From: Roseburia sp. CAG:10041_57 | GTDB lineage: Bacteria > Bacillota > Clostridia > Lachnospirales > Lachnospiraceae | DNA length: 64,000 bases | Direction of reading: 5' to 3' | NCBI GenBank assembly: GCA_001916965.1 | Contig: MNTL01000060.1 | Span: 1 to 64,000 of the forward strand | Part shown: one piece after another, positions 1 through 8,612 of the stretch | Layout of the letters: each line of letters begins with the position of its first letter | Numbering within the stretch: position 1 is the stretch's first letter | Made by a program: the position numbers and the translations under genes | Notes under the pieces: generated by a model | Told to the model about the DNA's origin: nothing | Databases searched by the model: none | The model's input: only the letters and a program-made list of their open reading frames with translations

Positions 1-81
1 TATACTTAATGTTCATATCGTTCCTATGCCCCTCCCTCTAATCTATATTTTCCATCCTTATATACGTTATATATATAATTA

Positions 82-963
82 TTATATAGTACATATAAGT
101 GCCTGCAGCATATCAATTGCTTCACTGCCTCTGACCTCTCCTACGATGATCCTGTCAGGACGCATACGCAGTGAGCTTCTGATCAGATCCCGTATGGTAA
201 TTGCCGTTGTGCCTTCTCCTTTACTGTCTCTTGTCTCCAGTCTCACCAGATTGGGGATTCCCTGAAGCTGTAATTCAGCTGAATCTTCTATGGTTATCAC
301 TCTGTCTGTGGATGGGATATACTGGGAAAGGGCATTTAAAAATGTCGTTTTGCCAGAGCCAGTCCCACCACTGATTATGATGTTGTAGCCTGCCCTGACC
401 CATTTCTCCAGGTCCTGCGCTGCCTCATTTGTAAGAGAACCATATGCAAGCAGATCCGTCATGCCGATTGGATGGGACGGAAACCTTCGTATGGTTACGA
501 TTGGTCCATTCAAAGCTACCGGCGCCAGTACAATGTTCACGCGGGCTCCATTTTCCAGTCTTGCATCAACAATAGGGGATGCCTCATTCACTGCCCTATT
601 GCATTTTGCAACAATCTGCTGTATGACATCTTCCAGCTTCTCTTTTGATGCAAAGTTCTTATCCCATTGGAAGAGTCTGCCTTTCCGTTCTATGAAAATT
701 CCCTGCGTACCGTTGATCATGATCTCGGTCACTTCTTCCTCTTCCACAAGCTCCTGTAGAATATCCATACGTCTAATGGCATCAAAGATCTCACGCCCCA
801 GCTGCTGTCTGTCCTTTAGGGAAAGAGCATACTGTCTGGAACAGTGAATGACCATCTCATCAATCATTTCCCTGACTTCTTCATCAGATACTTCCCTGGA
901 CAGGTCAATCTTCTGCCGCAATCCTTCTTCTACAGTCTGTCTGCACTGCTCATATCTCTCCAT
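82..963 (-). pseudogene. cpaF: CpaF/TadA-type secretion ATPase, 3'-truncated
   Basis: Hexameric ATPase that powers Tad/Flp (type IVb) pilus assembly at the inner membrane. Visible in 293 residues: the CpaF N-terminal domain, Walker A GGTGSGKTT near residues 199-207, and the Walker-B region with IIVGEVRGSEAIDMLQAL near the end. Family members continue with the NTGHDGS...TGHAN histidine box and about 100 more residues. Here the reading frame leaves the family after MLQAL, adds four unrelated residues and stops in A+T-rich DNA. The start is ATG at 963, with GGGGAG just upstream, rather than an upstream in-frame codon at 999. It overlaps the CpaE-like gene by 14 bases. Without the His box it is unlikely to work; a deletion, an insertion or an assembly break at about 100-110 are all possible. 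Confidence 0.85.
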
Positions 964-1978
964 TGACTGCTCCCCTGTCCCTGATATCCCATAATTCACG
1001 TTTCATAAGTTCCCCCAGCCTGGTCGCAGCCAGCCGTTCATAATTGCAGCATTCCTTCTCCCAATTCTCCGGCAAAGTGCAATAGCATGTCTTGTCTGTT
1101 ATTTTAACTGCTCCTCTTGCTTCCAATAATTTCTGATACTGCATTTTCATTGCCTGTGACTGCCTGGAATCTCCCTGTAGAAAAACAATCTTGTCACTTC
1201 TTGCCAACAGGGAATAAAATCCCTGACAGATCTCAGACAGATCCAGCAGAATCACTTCATAATGCCCACTATCCATCAATACATCAATTGCCTGCTCCCA
1301 TTGCTGTTCTGTAATCTGCAACAGATCCGCATAATCCAGAGCCGGCGGAAGATAATGTAATTCACCCAGCGTCTTTCTCATGCTTTCCAGCTTGTACAGT
1401 GCCTTATCTGCATATTGCAGCACAAAGTAGAAATAATCCGTCACATCTGCTTCAAATTCTGTATGCAATAATTCTTCAAAGCCGGCAAAGGCTCTCAGAT
1501 TCAGATATAATGTCTTACTTCCTGCATTGGATAGCATTTGTCCCGCTGCCAGAGCTGTTGCTGTCTGTGCATCTGCCCTGTCCGGTGAATAGAAGCTGAC
1601 CAGCTTCGTTCTTTTCCTGTTACGTACACTTGCACCACTACAGGAAATATCCTGCGCATATTCTTCCATGATCTGTGCAAAGATTCCTGCCATGGATTGA
1701 AATTTGGTTATGGCCGGATATTCTGCATTTCCATTGTGACCATTTTCTGACAAAAGATAAATTTTACCTGCCCGTGCATTTGGGGCTTCCTCAGTATAAA
1801 CATTCTCTCCGATCAGGAGGATTTCTATCGGTTTATTCTGACTATAACTGATGACCTGTTCCAGGGCTGTAAAAGTCACAATCTGAAAATCTGCTGTCCC
1901 CTTTCGTTGAAAATACTCCTGCATTCCCTGTAGATATCTCTCATCTTTATCACATACTGCAAGCAGCTTCTCCCGCAT
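950..1978 (-). CDS. CpaE-like Tad pilus protein with degenerate P-loop
   Basis: 342-residue protein of the CpaE/TadZ type, which positions the Tad pilus machine. Residues about 1-110 resemble a receiver-like N-terminus; a ParA/MinD-like fold follows from KRTKLVSFYSPDRADAQT. The expected KGGxGKT deviant Walker A lysines are not there (FYSPDRADAQTAT), so ATP hydrolysis is doubtful. The ATG at 1978 has GGAGG eight bases upstream, and the preceding stop shares a base with it (TAATG), so translation is probably coupled to the prepilin peptidase. The next gene is the CpaF ATPase. Family membership rests mainly on context and fold-like patterns, so the name is moderately sure. Confidence 0.7.
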   Translation of the reverse strand: MREKLLAVCDKDERYLQGMQEYFQRKGTADFQIVTFTALEQVISYSQNKPIEILLIGENVYTEEAPNARAGKIYLLSENGHNGNAEYPAITKFQSMAGIFAQIMEEYAQDISCSGASVRNRKRTKLVSFYSPDRADAQTATALAAGQMLSNAGSKTLYLNLRAFAGFEELLHTEFEADVTDYFYFVLQYADKALYKLESMRKTLGELHYLPPALDYADLLQITEQQWEQAIDVLMDSGHYEVILLDLSEICQGFYSLLARSDKIVFLQGDSRQSQAMKMQYQKLLEARGAVKITDKTCYCTLPENWEKECCNYERLAATRLGELMKRELWDIRDRGAVNGEI

Positions 1979-2472
1979 TACAACACACCTCCCATACAAA
2001 GCAATGTGCTGCATAGAACGGGTACTGCCAGACGGATTACTGCAGCCCTGGATTTAAGAGGCATATCATTAGTCATGGCACCCGTCCGTAACATTTTATA
2101 AACATAACACAACACTTCTTTTACATGCTGTCTGCATTCTTTTGAGCAGATAATCCTTACCAGTGCAGCAGCTCCTGCCAACATCATTGCTATGCCAATA
2201 CAGACCATAAGCTTATGCTGCTCAAGATAACAGCCAAGCAGCATAAAGAGCTTCACATCTCCTGCACCGATTCCTCCCATGAGATAAAAGGGATAGAACA
2301 CTGCAAAGATCAGTGCTGTCTGTACCAGAACTACAAGCAATACTTCTGCACCCTGCTGCCAGCTAAGAAACAATCCGGCTGCCATTCCCGGTGCAATGCA
2401 CCAGTTTGGAATTTTATAGTGCCGCATATCCATGAATGCCGCTACAATCAGTATTCCAATTAATAGTTCCAT
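1978..2472 (-). CDS. A24-family prepilin peptidase (CpaA/TadV type)
   Basis: Small membrane aspartyl protease that trims the leader from Flp-type prepilins. The 164-residue protein has several hydrophobic segments and the two A24 aspartate sites: D in MDMRHYKIPN near the N-terminus and the GAGD motif in GGIGAGDVKLFM. Its length fits the short CpaA class, which lacks the methylase domain. The ATG at 2472 is preferred (GGAAGG about 12 bases upstream); an in-frame ATG at 2580 would add 36 residues unlike the family. It is the first gene of the Tad operon, with a good sigma-A promoter at 2528-2555 just upstream. Confidence 0.82.
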   Translation of the reverse strand: MELLIGILIVAAFMDMRHYKIPNWCIAPGMAAGLFLSWQQGAEVLLVVLVQTALIFAVFYPFYLMGGIGAGDVKLFMLLGCYLEQHKLMVCIGIAMMLAGAAALVRIICSKECRQHVKEVLCYVYKMLRTGAMTNDMPLKSRAAVIRLAVPVLCSTLLCMGGVL

Positions 2473-2527
2473 TTTGATTTCATACCTTCCCGTCAGATTC
2501 TTTGACCGGTCTTCCTGACAGGGTTCG

Positions 2528-2555
2528 ATTATAACAGACAACAATTTTTTGTCTA
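2528..2555 (-). promoter_or_regulatory. Sigma-A promoter of the Tad pilus operon
   Basis: On the minus strand TAGACA (2555-2550), a 16-base spacer and a perfect TATAAT (2533-2528). It lies 55 bases before the prepilin peptidase start. The spacer holds a small palindrome (GACAA...TTGTC). Confidence 0.65.
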
Positions 2556-2560
2556 CCCGA

Positions 2561-2594
2561 AATGTAAAAACTCGTTTCAAATGTAAAAACTCGT
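2561..2594. repeat. Two 15-bp direct repeats upstream of the Tad promoter
   Basis: AATGTAAAAACTCGT occurs twice (2561-2575 and 2580-2594), four bases apart, so one copy per 19 bp. They sit directly upstream of the -35 of the Tad promoter and between it and the divergent DUF2508 gene. Position and spacing fit a tandem binding site for a regulator; that role is inferred. Confidence 0.7.
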
Positions 2595-2667
2595 ACTAAT
2601 TTCCAGTATTTTGCATAGATTAGAATGATGATGCCTATACTATAATAACTTCACTGAAAGGATGTAG

Positions 2668-2991
2668 ATGCTCATGAAAACCTACTTTAGTCTGAAAAGT
2701 ATCCTGAATAATTATCCTCCGGCTCCTGCCAATCCTGAAATACCTTCTGCAAGGGATAAGCTTCTTGCTGATATTGCCAAGACACAGCATGCATTGGAGG
2801 TTGCCTATTGTGGTTTTGATTACGCAACAGACCCTGATCTGATTGACTGCTATATTTATGAGGTGAATTCCGCTTTAAAGAGATATCGTTTCCTGTTGAA
2901 TCAGGCACAGCGGATGGAATTGTTTTTAGAAGAGGAACAAATAGAAAAAGCTCCCTCTATACGAGGAAGCCTCTCTTTGCATCATAATTAA
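2668..2991 (+). CDS. DUF2508 (YaaL-like) protein
   Basis: 107-residue soluble protein of unknown function. The centre (LLADIAKTQHALEVAYCGFD, then DPDLIDCYIYEVNSALKRYR, then FLLNQAQ) matches the DUF2508/YaaL pattern of an N-terminal helix, a conserved DPxLID...IYE core and a C-terminal helix. In many clostridia this family sits beside recR and bofA; here it stands alone between the Tad operon and the flagellar block. AAAGGA lies five bases before ATG 2668; an ATG at 2674 is also possible. Its last 35 bases overlap the convergent fliS gene. I see no terminator between the two. Confidence 0.75.
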   Translation: MLMKTYFSLKSILNNYPPAPANPEIPSARDKLLADIAKTQHALEVAYCGFDYATDPDLIDCYIYEVNSALKRYRFLLNQAQRMELFLEEEQIEKAPSIRGSLSLHHN

Positions 2992-3433
2992 CAAGACTTT
3001 CATTGAGATCTGTTCTGCCATAGGTAAGTCCTGCATACACAGACTGGATATTCTCCATCAATGGACCGGACTGATCCTGACTACTGATCTGCTGATAGGC
3101 ATCTCTAAGCTTTGTAAAGATCATCTCAATCGTATCCAGATTGTCTACTTTCAGGCTGAACATATCCCGTGCCAGCTCTCTGTCTGCATAACAGTACAGT
3201 GAGAACAGGTTGCCCGCCAGTTCATACTGGAAGTCAAGGCTGCTGCGCAGCTGCCCGATACATGCTCTGGCAAGATCTATATTCTGGACAAGCTCTTCTG
3301 TTTGTCCGGCATCATGTGCTGCCCTGGCATCTTCCAGATATGCTGACAGCATTTCGTAAACAATTACTGTCAGCTGTGTTTTGTTCGCCTGTGTAATCCT
3401 TCTTGTGAACATCTGCTTTTTCTCTGTTGTCAT
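2957..3433 (-). CDS. fliS: FliS-type flagellin export chaperone
   Basis: Cytoplasmic chaperone that caps the C-terminal helix of flagellin and delivers it to the flagellar export gate. The 158 residues are all-helical, with QANKTQLTVIVYEMLSAYLE at the N-terminus and LRSSLDFQYELAGNLFSLYCY centrally, both FliS signatures. The ATG at 3433 follows GAGGAT at proper spacing; the ATG at 3445 overlaps that site and is rejected. It lies 82 bases downstream of flagellin on the same strand, the usual partner order. The tail (YGRTDLNESLVNYDAKRGFLV) is longer than in many FliS proteins and overlaps the convergent DUF2508 gene. Confidence 0.85.
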   Translation of the reverse strand: MTTEKKQMFTRRITQANKTQLTVIVYEMLSAYLEDARAAHDAGQTEELVQNIDLARACIGQLRSSLDFQYELAGNLFSLYCYADRELARDMFSLKVDNLDTIEMIFTKLRDAYQQISSQDQSGPLMENIQSVYAGLTYGRTDLNESLVNYDAKRGFLV

Positions 3434-3515
3434 ACTAATCCTCATTTCTGTGCATGTTATTTGCGCATATTGAATTTATGTCAAGTATGCACAGACACAC
3501 ACAAATCCCCAATTT

Positions 3516-5234
3516 TTACTGCAACAGCTGTAATACGGACTGTGGTCTTTCATTTGCCTGTGCAAGCATGGCTGTAGAAGACTGCACCAGTACCTGTACT
3601 GTAGAATACTCTGTCATTTCTGTTGCCATATCCACATCCATAATACGGGAATAAGCAGCTGTCATATTCTCTTCTGTGTTGTCCAGATTGGCAATTGTAT
3701 GTTCGATTCGGTTTGCATATGCACCTATCTTAGCGCGGATACCGGACAACTGGTTGATTGCATCTCCTACGATATCAATTGCCGCTGTTGCCTTATCCTC
3801 CGTTGTAATATCCAAATCCTTTACCCCCAGATACAACGCCTGCAGAGCTGGAATTTCTACCTGGATCACCTGTCCTTCGTTGGCTCCTACCTGGAGACGC
3901 ATTGCGCCTTTTCCGGTAAGATCCAGAAGAATGCTGTTAGAATCATCAGCAGTATTGCCTACTGTATAGGTAGTTCTTGTCGTATCTGTGTGCGTATACA
4001 GATAGTTGTTCAGATAATTAGCCTGAACTGTCGTAGGCAGTGTATCCACATACTTGCCACTCTTGGTTTCGTCCCAGCCATTCGGATTCTCTATGACTAC
4101 CTTGAATTTCTTCTCCTTTGTCGTCTTCAGATCATCGGTTGCTGCAGCTGTGACTATGAATTCACCGGTTGCCTTATCGAACTTGCAGTCTGTGACTTTA
4201 ATCGCCTTATTGCCAAATTCATCTGTAAAGGCATTCGCAAAGTCCTCTGACAAGCCACTGTATGGATTCTGCGTTGCTCCGGAATTGATCGTGGTTGTCG
4301 TGTTTGGAAGCTGTTTGCCGTTCTTGTCTGTTTCCTTTACAAAATTTACTTCGCTGATATTGTATTTTACAGTACCGTCAGGACTCTGTACTGTTACATT
4401 TCTGAAGCTGTCAGTTGCATAATATTTCTGTGTGCTGGTAGTTGTCACACCGCTTCCGTCTACTGCAGTACGGTTATTCAGTGTCAGCTTCACTTCGAAA
4501 TCATTCTCACCCTTGATTACAATATTCTCATCTTCAAGAATAACTCTGGAACCATCCGGAAATGCCTTCAGACCTGAATTGATCGTTGTTGTTGTTACAA
4601 GTGCATTGCGTACCTTATCTGCGCTTGTTGCAGAATATCTGTCTTCGTGTGTTACTTCACCATTTGCATCCTGTTTAATATAGGCATCAAAGTCTTTAAT
4701 GGTATCTTCATCATGATAATATTCCAGTCCCTTGATCATATAAGTACCACTTGTTACGCCATCACTATAGGACATTACTTTTACATTCTCTGTATTGGTA
4801 TATCCTTTATAGGCAAAACTGCCATCCAGCAGATTCTGTGCATTAAACTGTGTTGTTTCTGCAATTCTGTCCAACTCCTGTACCAGCTGGTCAATCTCCA
4901 GCTGGATCTGTTCACGGTCAGAATCCGCATTGGTACCATTGGCTGCCTGAATTGCCAGTTCGTTCATTCTCTGTAGAATTTCATGCATCTCTGTCATTGC
5001 ACCATCTGCTGTATTTACAACAGATACACCATCATTGGCATTATTATTTGCCTGTTTCAGGCATCGGAGCTGTGCACTCATCTTCAAGGAGATAGCCAGA
5101 CCTGCTGCATCATCTGCCGCACTGTTGATCTTGTAGCCGCTTGATAATCTCTTGATAGAGTCTGATAAACGGGTATCATTGTTGTTCAGGCAATTTCTTG
5201 CAATGATGGATGATATATTGTAATTAATTCTCAT
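3516..5234 (-). CDS. Flagellin with a large variable domain
   Basis: Filament subunit of the flagellum, exported and polymerised outside the cell. Residues 1-140 are the conserved N-terminal D0/D1 core (MRINYNISSIIARN, LSSGYKINSAADDAAGLAIS, LQRMNELAIQAANGTN). Residues about 480-572 are the C-terminal D1/D0 core (GIRAKIGAYANRIEHTIANL, ...SSTAMLAQAN). Between them lie about 340 residues of variable, Thr-rich D2/D3 sequence with the octapeptide TTTTINSG twice. The D1 stretch LQRMNELAIQAANG keeps the Arg and Leu known to contact host TLR5. AGGAG lies eight bases before the ATG. It follows the large FliK-like gene by 37 bases, too short for an obvious separate promoter, so it is probably co-transcribed or driven from inside that gene. 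Confidence 0.95.
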   Translation of the reverse strand: MRINYNISSIIARNCLNNNDTRLSDSIKRLSSGYKINSAADDAAGLAISLKMSAQLRCLKQANNNANDGVSVVNTADGAMTEMHEILQRMNELAIQAANGTNADSDREQIQLEIDQLVQELDRIAETTQFNAQNLLDGSFAYKGYTNTENVKVMSYSDGVTSGTYMIKGLEYYHDEDTIKDFDAYIKQDANGEVTHEDRYSATSADKVRNALVTTTTINSGLKAFPDGSRVILEDENIVIKGENDFEVKLTLNNRTAVDGSGVTTTSTQKYYATDSFRNVTVQSPDGTVKYNISEVNFVKETDKNGKQLPNTTTTINSGATQNPYSGLSEDFANAFTDEFGNKAIKVTDCKFDKATGEFIVTAAATDDLKTTKEKKFKVVIENPNGWDETKSGKYVDTLPTTVQANYLNNYLYTHTDTTRTTYTVGNTADDSNSILLDLTGKGAMRLQVGANEGQVIQVEIPALQALYLGVKDLDITTEDKATAAIDIVGDAINQLSGIRAKIGAYANRIEHTIANLDNTEENMTAAYSRIMDVDMATEMTEYSTVQVLVQSSTAMLAQANERPQSVLQLLQ

Positions 5235-5271
5235 GTTCTTTCTCTCCTATCTTTTATGCAATGTTATTCTG

Positions 5272-8200
5272 TCAGGCTTCGTACTGCTGATCCAGACTCT
5301 TTAAAGCTGTAATAAAGGCTTTTGCTGTCTGATACAATTCCCTGGTAGATAATTTTTCAGACTCTTCTACGTCCCTATCCTGTCCGAATCTGTTCAGATC
5401 AAGTGTCTTTGTTTCAGCCAGACTAATGGATATCTTTTTGTTCTGACCACTCTCCTGCTGTGCTTTGGAGAATTGTCCTTGAAGATTGTTCTGTAATATT
5501 TTTATATCCTGTCCGGATGTTTTCTTATCATAGGCGATCATACCTGAAATCTTCTCTTCACTGATATCAAAATCCGCTGCCACTTTGCCAAGTGTATCTG
5601 TATCCATCGTAATAGTGACTTTACCCATCTGACTGCTGTTATGATATATTTTCAGGTTAATGGATGTCAGCTCACCCTTGATATTAACAGGAAGCTCATA
5701 ATTTTCTTCCCTGGCAAGATTGCCTGCAAGAGACAAGCCCTTATACAACATCTGTGCAGCTTTCACATCAACGATATTGTCAGAGGTATGAACCATATTT
5801 TCAACTGCACTGACTGCTTCTCCAATCAGCTCCTGATATGCACTGACTGCACTGCTCTTATCTGTCAGGTTATTGGCTGCATCCTCTGCCTTCTGCCATA
5901 GAGTATCATGTTCTATATCTCCGACAGAATCAAAAGCATCATTGACACTCGTGTCATTTTCTACGCTGGCAGCACCGCTTCTTCCAAATATCTGCTTATA
6001 GAGGGAACCTCTCTCCATAAGTAATAATTCTGCTGCCTGGATATTGTTCACACTGACAGGCTGTTCATAATCAATCAATGACTGGATAACACTATCCTCA
6101 ACCTGTTGTGCAGACTGCATGGAATCCCGGAAATTATGTACTCTCTCCTGTTCCATATCCTGTCTGGACGACTGGTCTACTTCAGACGCCTGTTTCAGTT
6201 CCTGTGCAAACTGCTCTATTGTAGTATCGGCTTGAATGTCCATTTCCTTCAATGTATCTACATCTGTTTTCTGAACCAGTTCATCTTTGATTTCCCCGGA
6301 CAATGCAGCATAATACTGCATCTGATGCTGATACTCCTGGGATGTGCTGTCCTGATAGCCTGCCATAATCTGTTCGTCAATTGCCTGCCCTTTGGCAATC
6401 AGTTTCTCCAATCCACCGAATCCATCATCTATGGATATATCCATATTTTTATGACGGCTTGTACGCACTGCTGAAAGCATATTCTTGAAATTCATTTCTG
6501 CCCCAGAAGCGACTACACTTCCGATTGCCGCACCATCTGTTTTCTCTATCTGGCGGAAAAGACGGTAGATACCAATATATGCTTCTCTTTCATCCTCTGT
6601 AATTGCATGGCTCTGATCGAGCTTATGCAGATAGGTAGAGAATTTCTCCGCATCTGACCCTGTGTCCTTATCCTGTTCATTCAGATATTCTTCCAGTTCA
6701 TCCAGATTCATATCCAATGGATTGATCTGCTCTCTGATCATCTGTAATGTAGTAGCAGGAGTCATTCGACGAATCACACCCGTTACCTGCATGTCTGCTT
6801 CTTTCACTGACTGTATGCTATCCTGTGTGATCTCCATATTGTTATATCCAAGGATTCTCACAGCCCTTCGATTACTGTCATTTGTCTCAAGCCCCAGATC
6901 TTCCAGAATATCATCTACATTTCGGAACGCCTTCTGAATACTGTCACCCATATCCTTACGTGGTGCTGTCATCAAAGCTTCATAGGATTCTCCTGCTTTG
7001 TCATATTTACTTTGTAATATACTTCCTTCCTGATGAAGTGTTTCCAGTGTAAAGGGAGTCTTACTTGCAGATATCTTACCTGACAGGGCTGCCGGCATAG
7101 CCGCAAGCTCTTTTGTCAGTGTAAGCGTATCCTCATACCACGCTGCTCTCTGCTCATTGATCTGCTCTGTCTCACCCTGGAACAGGGATGCTTTTATATT
7201 GGCTTCTGTGGCTTTTAATGCCTCTACAAGCTGTGACAGCTCTGTTGTATCTATCTGATAACCACTCTTTAATAACTGTCTGTTGGCTTCCTGCGTCATG
7301 ACCAGTCGGATCTCTTCCATCTGGCGTCTGGCTTCTATCTCCCGCAAAGAGACCTCCTCAGTATTTACAGCAGCTGCCTCACTACCCTCTCTGGCATCAA
7401 TTTCTTTCTGCGCAGCACTTAAATTTTTGAAATTCAGTGTTTCTCCGGCTTCTATGGTGTCGTGAATTGCTTCATCACTGATGGAATCAGCCTGCTCTAC
7501 AAGCTCTTTTGCCTGCTGCCAGACAGGTTGTTCCCCTGTCATCAATGCTTTTCCCGGCTGTTTGCCATTGCTCATAGCCGTCACTGTCATATCCAGGAGC
7601 TGTTGTGCATCCATTGGAAGCTGCAACTGACTTAAATCTGACAGATAAGAAAGATTCTGTGGTGTCAGTTCAATACCTGATTCTACCAGCCATCTGGCAT
7701 TTTTCTGAACATCTTCGGTGTTCTCCAGTCCAGATTGTCGGATTACAGAATCAATTCCACTCTGCAATGCATCCCAATTAATTGTATCTGCCTTCTTCGC
7801 ATAGTACCCCTGTGCATAATCACTGTAATAGCCCTTTGCCTGCTGGAGAGAATCCGTGCTGGAGAACTGGGCTACATATACATTATCTACCGTAGGAGCC
7901 TTCTGATTGAGCAACAGATATTTTAAAGCGTCTTCTGACAGCTCTCCTATCTCCATACCCTGTGCAATAGTCTTTACAAGCGCTGTGATATTGTCTTCTG
8001 TAACAGGAATATCCGCCTGTTGCATCTTGTCCACCAGTTCATTGGCATCAATGCGGCTGCCTGTAATCTCTTCCACAGTTGCTGTATCTAAATCGTCATT
8101 ATATCCTGCTATTTCCACTCCCGCTTTTGCAAGCGTTACTTTGATCCTGTCTACAATACTGACATATGTCTCTACATCTGTACTTCCCGGCTGAAAGCCT

Positions 8201-8487
8201 TTTTCCTGCATTTTCTCCAAGTCTTCCCCGGAAACAGAATTAGACATCACAATCATAAAGTCTTTTTGGGCCTTAACATTTGTGTTCCCGGCCTTCGACA
8301 TAATATCCTGTGCGGTCAATCCGTGACCCTGATACGCCTTGTCATCCATAACTTTATTATCTGTAATGTCTAATGAATATCCGCTGTTCCCGACCTGAAG
8401 GGAGTCAGCAGTCGTCTTATATGTAGTTGTTCTGTCGGTATCGGCTACAGGAGATGAAGATAATTTTGCATCCAAAGTAATATTCAT
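5272..8487 (-). CDS. Large FliK-like flagellar-locus protein (probably DUF6240)
   Basis: 1071 residues, no signal peptide or membrane segment, rich in Gln, Glu, Asp and Ser. I believe it belongs to DUF6240, a clostridial family found near flagellin genes, but cannot check. Four internal segments share a short pattern: IPVTEDNITALVK, IELTPQNLSYLSDL, MEITQDSIQSVK and QPVSVNNIQAAELL. The last 150 residues (LPVNIKGELTSINLKIYH, ...MGKVTITMDTDTLGKVAADF) resemble the FliK hook-length-control C-domain: beta-rich, with an LG...V step and then a Gln/Lys-rich tail. A secreted ruler or a secretion-associated factor for the flagellin behind it is a reasonable guess. The start codon has only a weak TTAGG ribosome site. 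Confidence 0.65.
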   Translation of the reverse strand: MNITLDAKLSSSPVADTDRTTTYKTTADSLQVGNSGYSLDITDNKVMDDKAYQGHGLTAQDIMSKAGNTNVKAQKDFMIVMSNSVSGEDLEKMQEKGFQPGSTDVETYVSIVDRIKVTLAKAGVEIAGYNDDLDTATVEEITGSRIDANELVDKMQQADIPVTEDNITALVKTIAQGMEIGELSEDALKYLLLNQKAPTVDNVYVAQFSSTDSLQQAKGYYSDYAQGYYAKKADTINWDALQSGIDSVIRQSGLENTEDVQKNARWLVESGIELTPQNLSYLSDLSQLQLPMDAQQLLDMTVTAMSNGKQPGKALMTGEQPVWQQAKELVEQADSISDEAIHDTIEAGETLNFKNLSAAQKEIDAREGSEAAAVNTEEVSLREIEARRQMEEIRLVMTQEANRQLLKSGYQIDTTELSQLVEALKATEANIKASLFQGETEQINEQRAAWYEDTLTLTKELAAMPAALSGKISASKTPFTLETLHQEGSILQSKYDKAGESYEALMTAPRKDMGDSIQKAFRNVDDILEDLGLETNDSNRRAVRILGYNNMEITQDSIQSVKEADMQVTGVIRRMTPATTLQMIREQINPLDMNLDELEEYLNEQDKDTGSDAEKFSTYLHKLDQSHAITEDEREAYIGIYRLFRQIEKTDGAAIGSVVASGAEMNFKNMLSAVRTSRHKNMDISIDDGFGGLEKLIAKGQAIDEQIMAGYQDSTSQEYQHQMQYYAALSGEIKDELVQKTDVDTLKEMDIQADTTIEQFAQELKQASEVDQSSRQDMEQERVHNFRDSMQSAQQVEDSVIQSLIDYEQPVSVNNIQAAELLLMERGSLYKQIFGRSGAASVENDTSVNDAFDSVGDIEHDTLWQKAEDAANNLTDKSSAVSAYQELIGEAVSAVENMVHTSDNIVDVKAAQMLYKGLSLAGNLAREENYELPVNIKGELTSINLKIYHNSSQMGKVTITMDTDTLGKVAADFDISEEKISGMIAYDKKTSGQDIKILQNNLQGQFSKAQQESGQNKKISISLAETKTLDLNRFGQDRDVEESEKLSTRELYQTAKAFITALKSLDQQYEA

Positions 8488-8538
8488 CCTGTTAACCTAA
8501 GCCTTTCTTCCATGTGGTACTTAATCGTCTTACCTTAT

Positions 8539-8566
8539 ATCTCGACAAATATGGGCAAAAACTTAA
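8539..8566 (-). promoter_or_regulatory. Possible sigma-28/SigD-like promoter for the flagellar block
   Basis: On the minus strand TTAAGTTT (8566-8559), 12 bases, then GTCGAGAT (8546-8539), ending 52 bases before the FliK-like gene. The -35 matches TAAAGTTT at 7 of 8 positions; the -10 is weak against GCCGATAA. It overlaps the terminator tail of the upstream gene. Confidence 0.3.
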
Positions 8567-8603
8567 CAGGAGCAGAAAAAGTAACCCTTTTTCTGCCCCT
8601 GTT
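8557..8603 (-). terminator. Intrinsic terminator of the sulfhydrylase gene
   Basis: A 16-bp stem (AACAGGAGCAGAAAAA pairing with TTTTTCTGCCCCTGTT, one mismatch) with a short loop, followed on the minus strand by TTTTT. It lies ten bases past the stop at 8613 and separates metabolism from the flagellar block. Confidence 0.85.
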
Positions 8604-8612
8604 ATAAATTTT

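Noticed and set aside
3699..4250. Plus-strand 183-codon frame in the flagellin gene
   Set aside because: It lies wholly opposite a certain flagellin gene, is Cys/Ile-rich and has no ribosome site.
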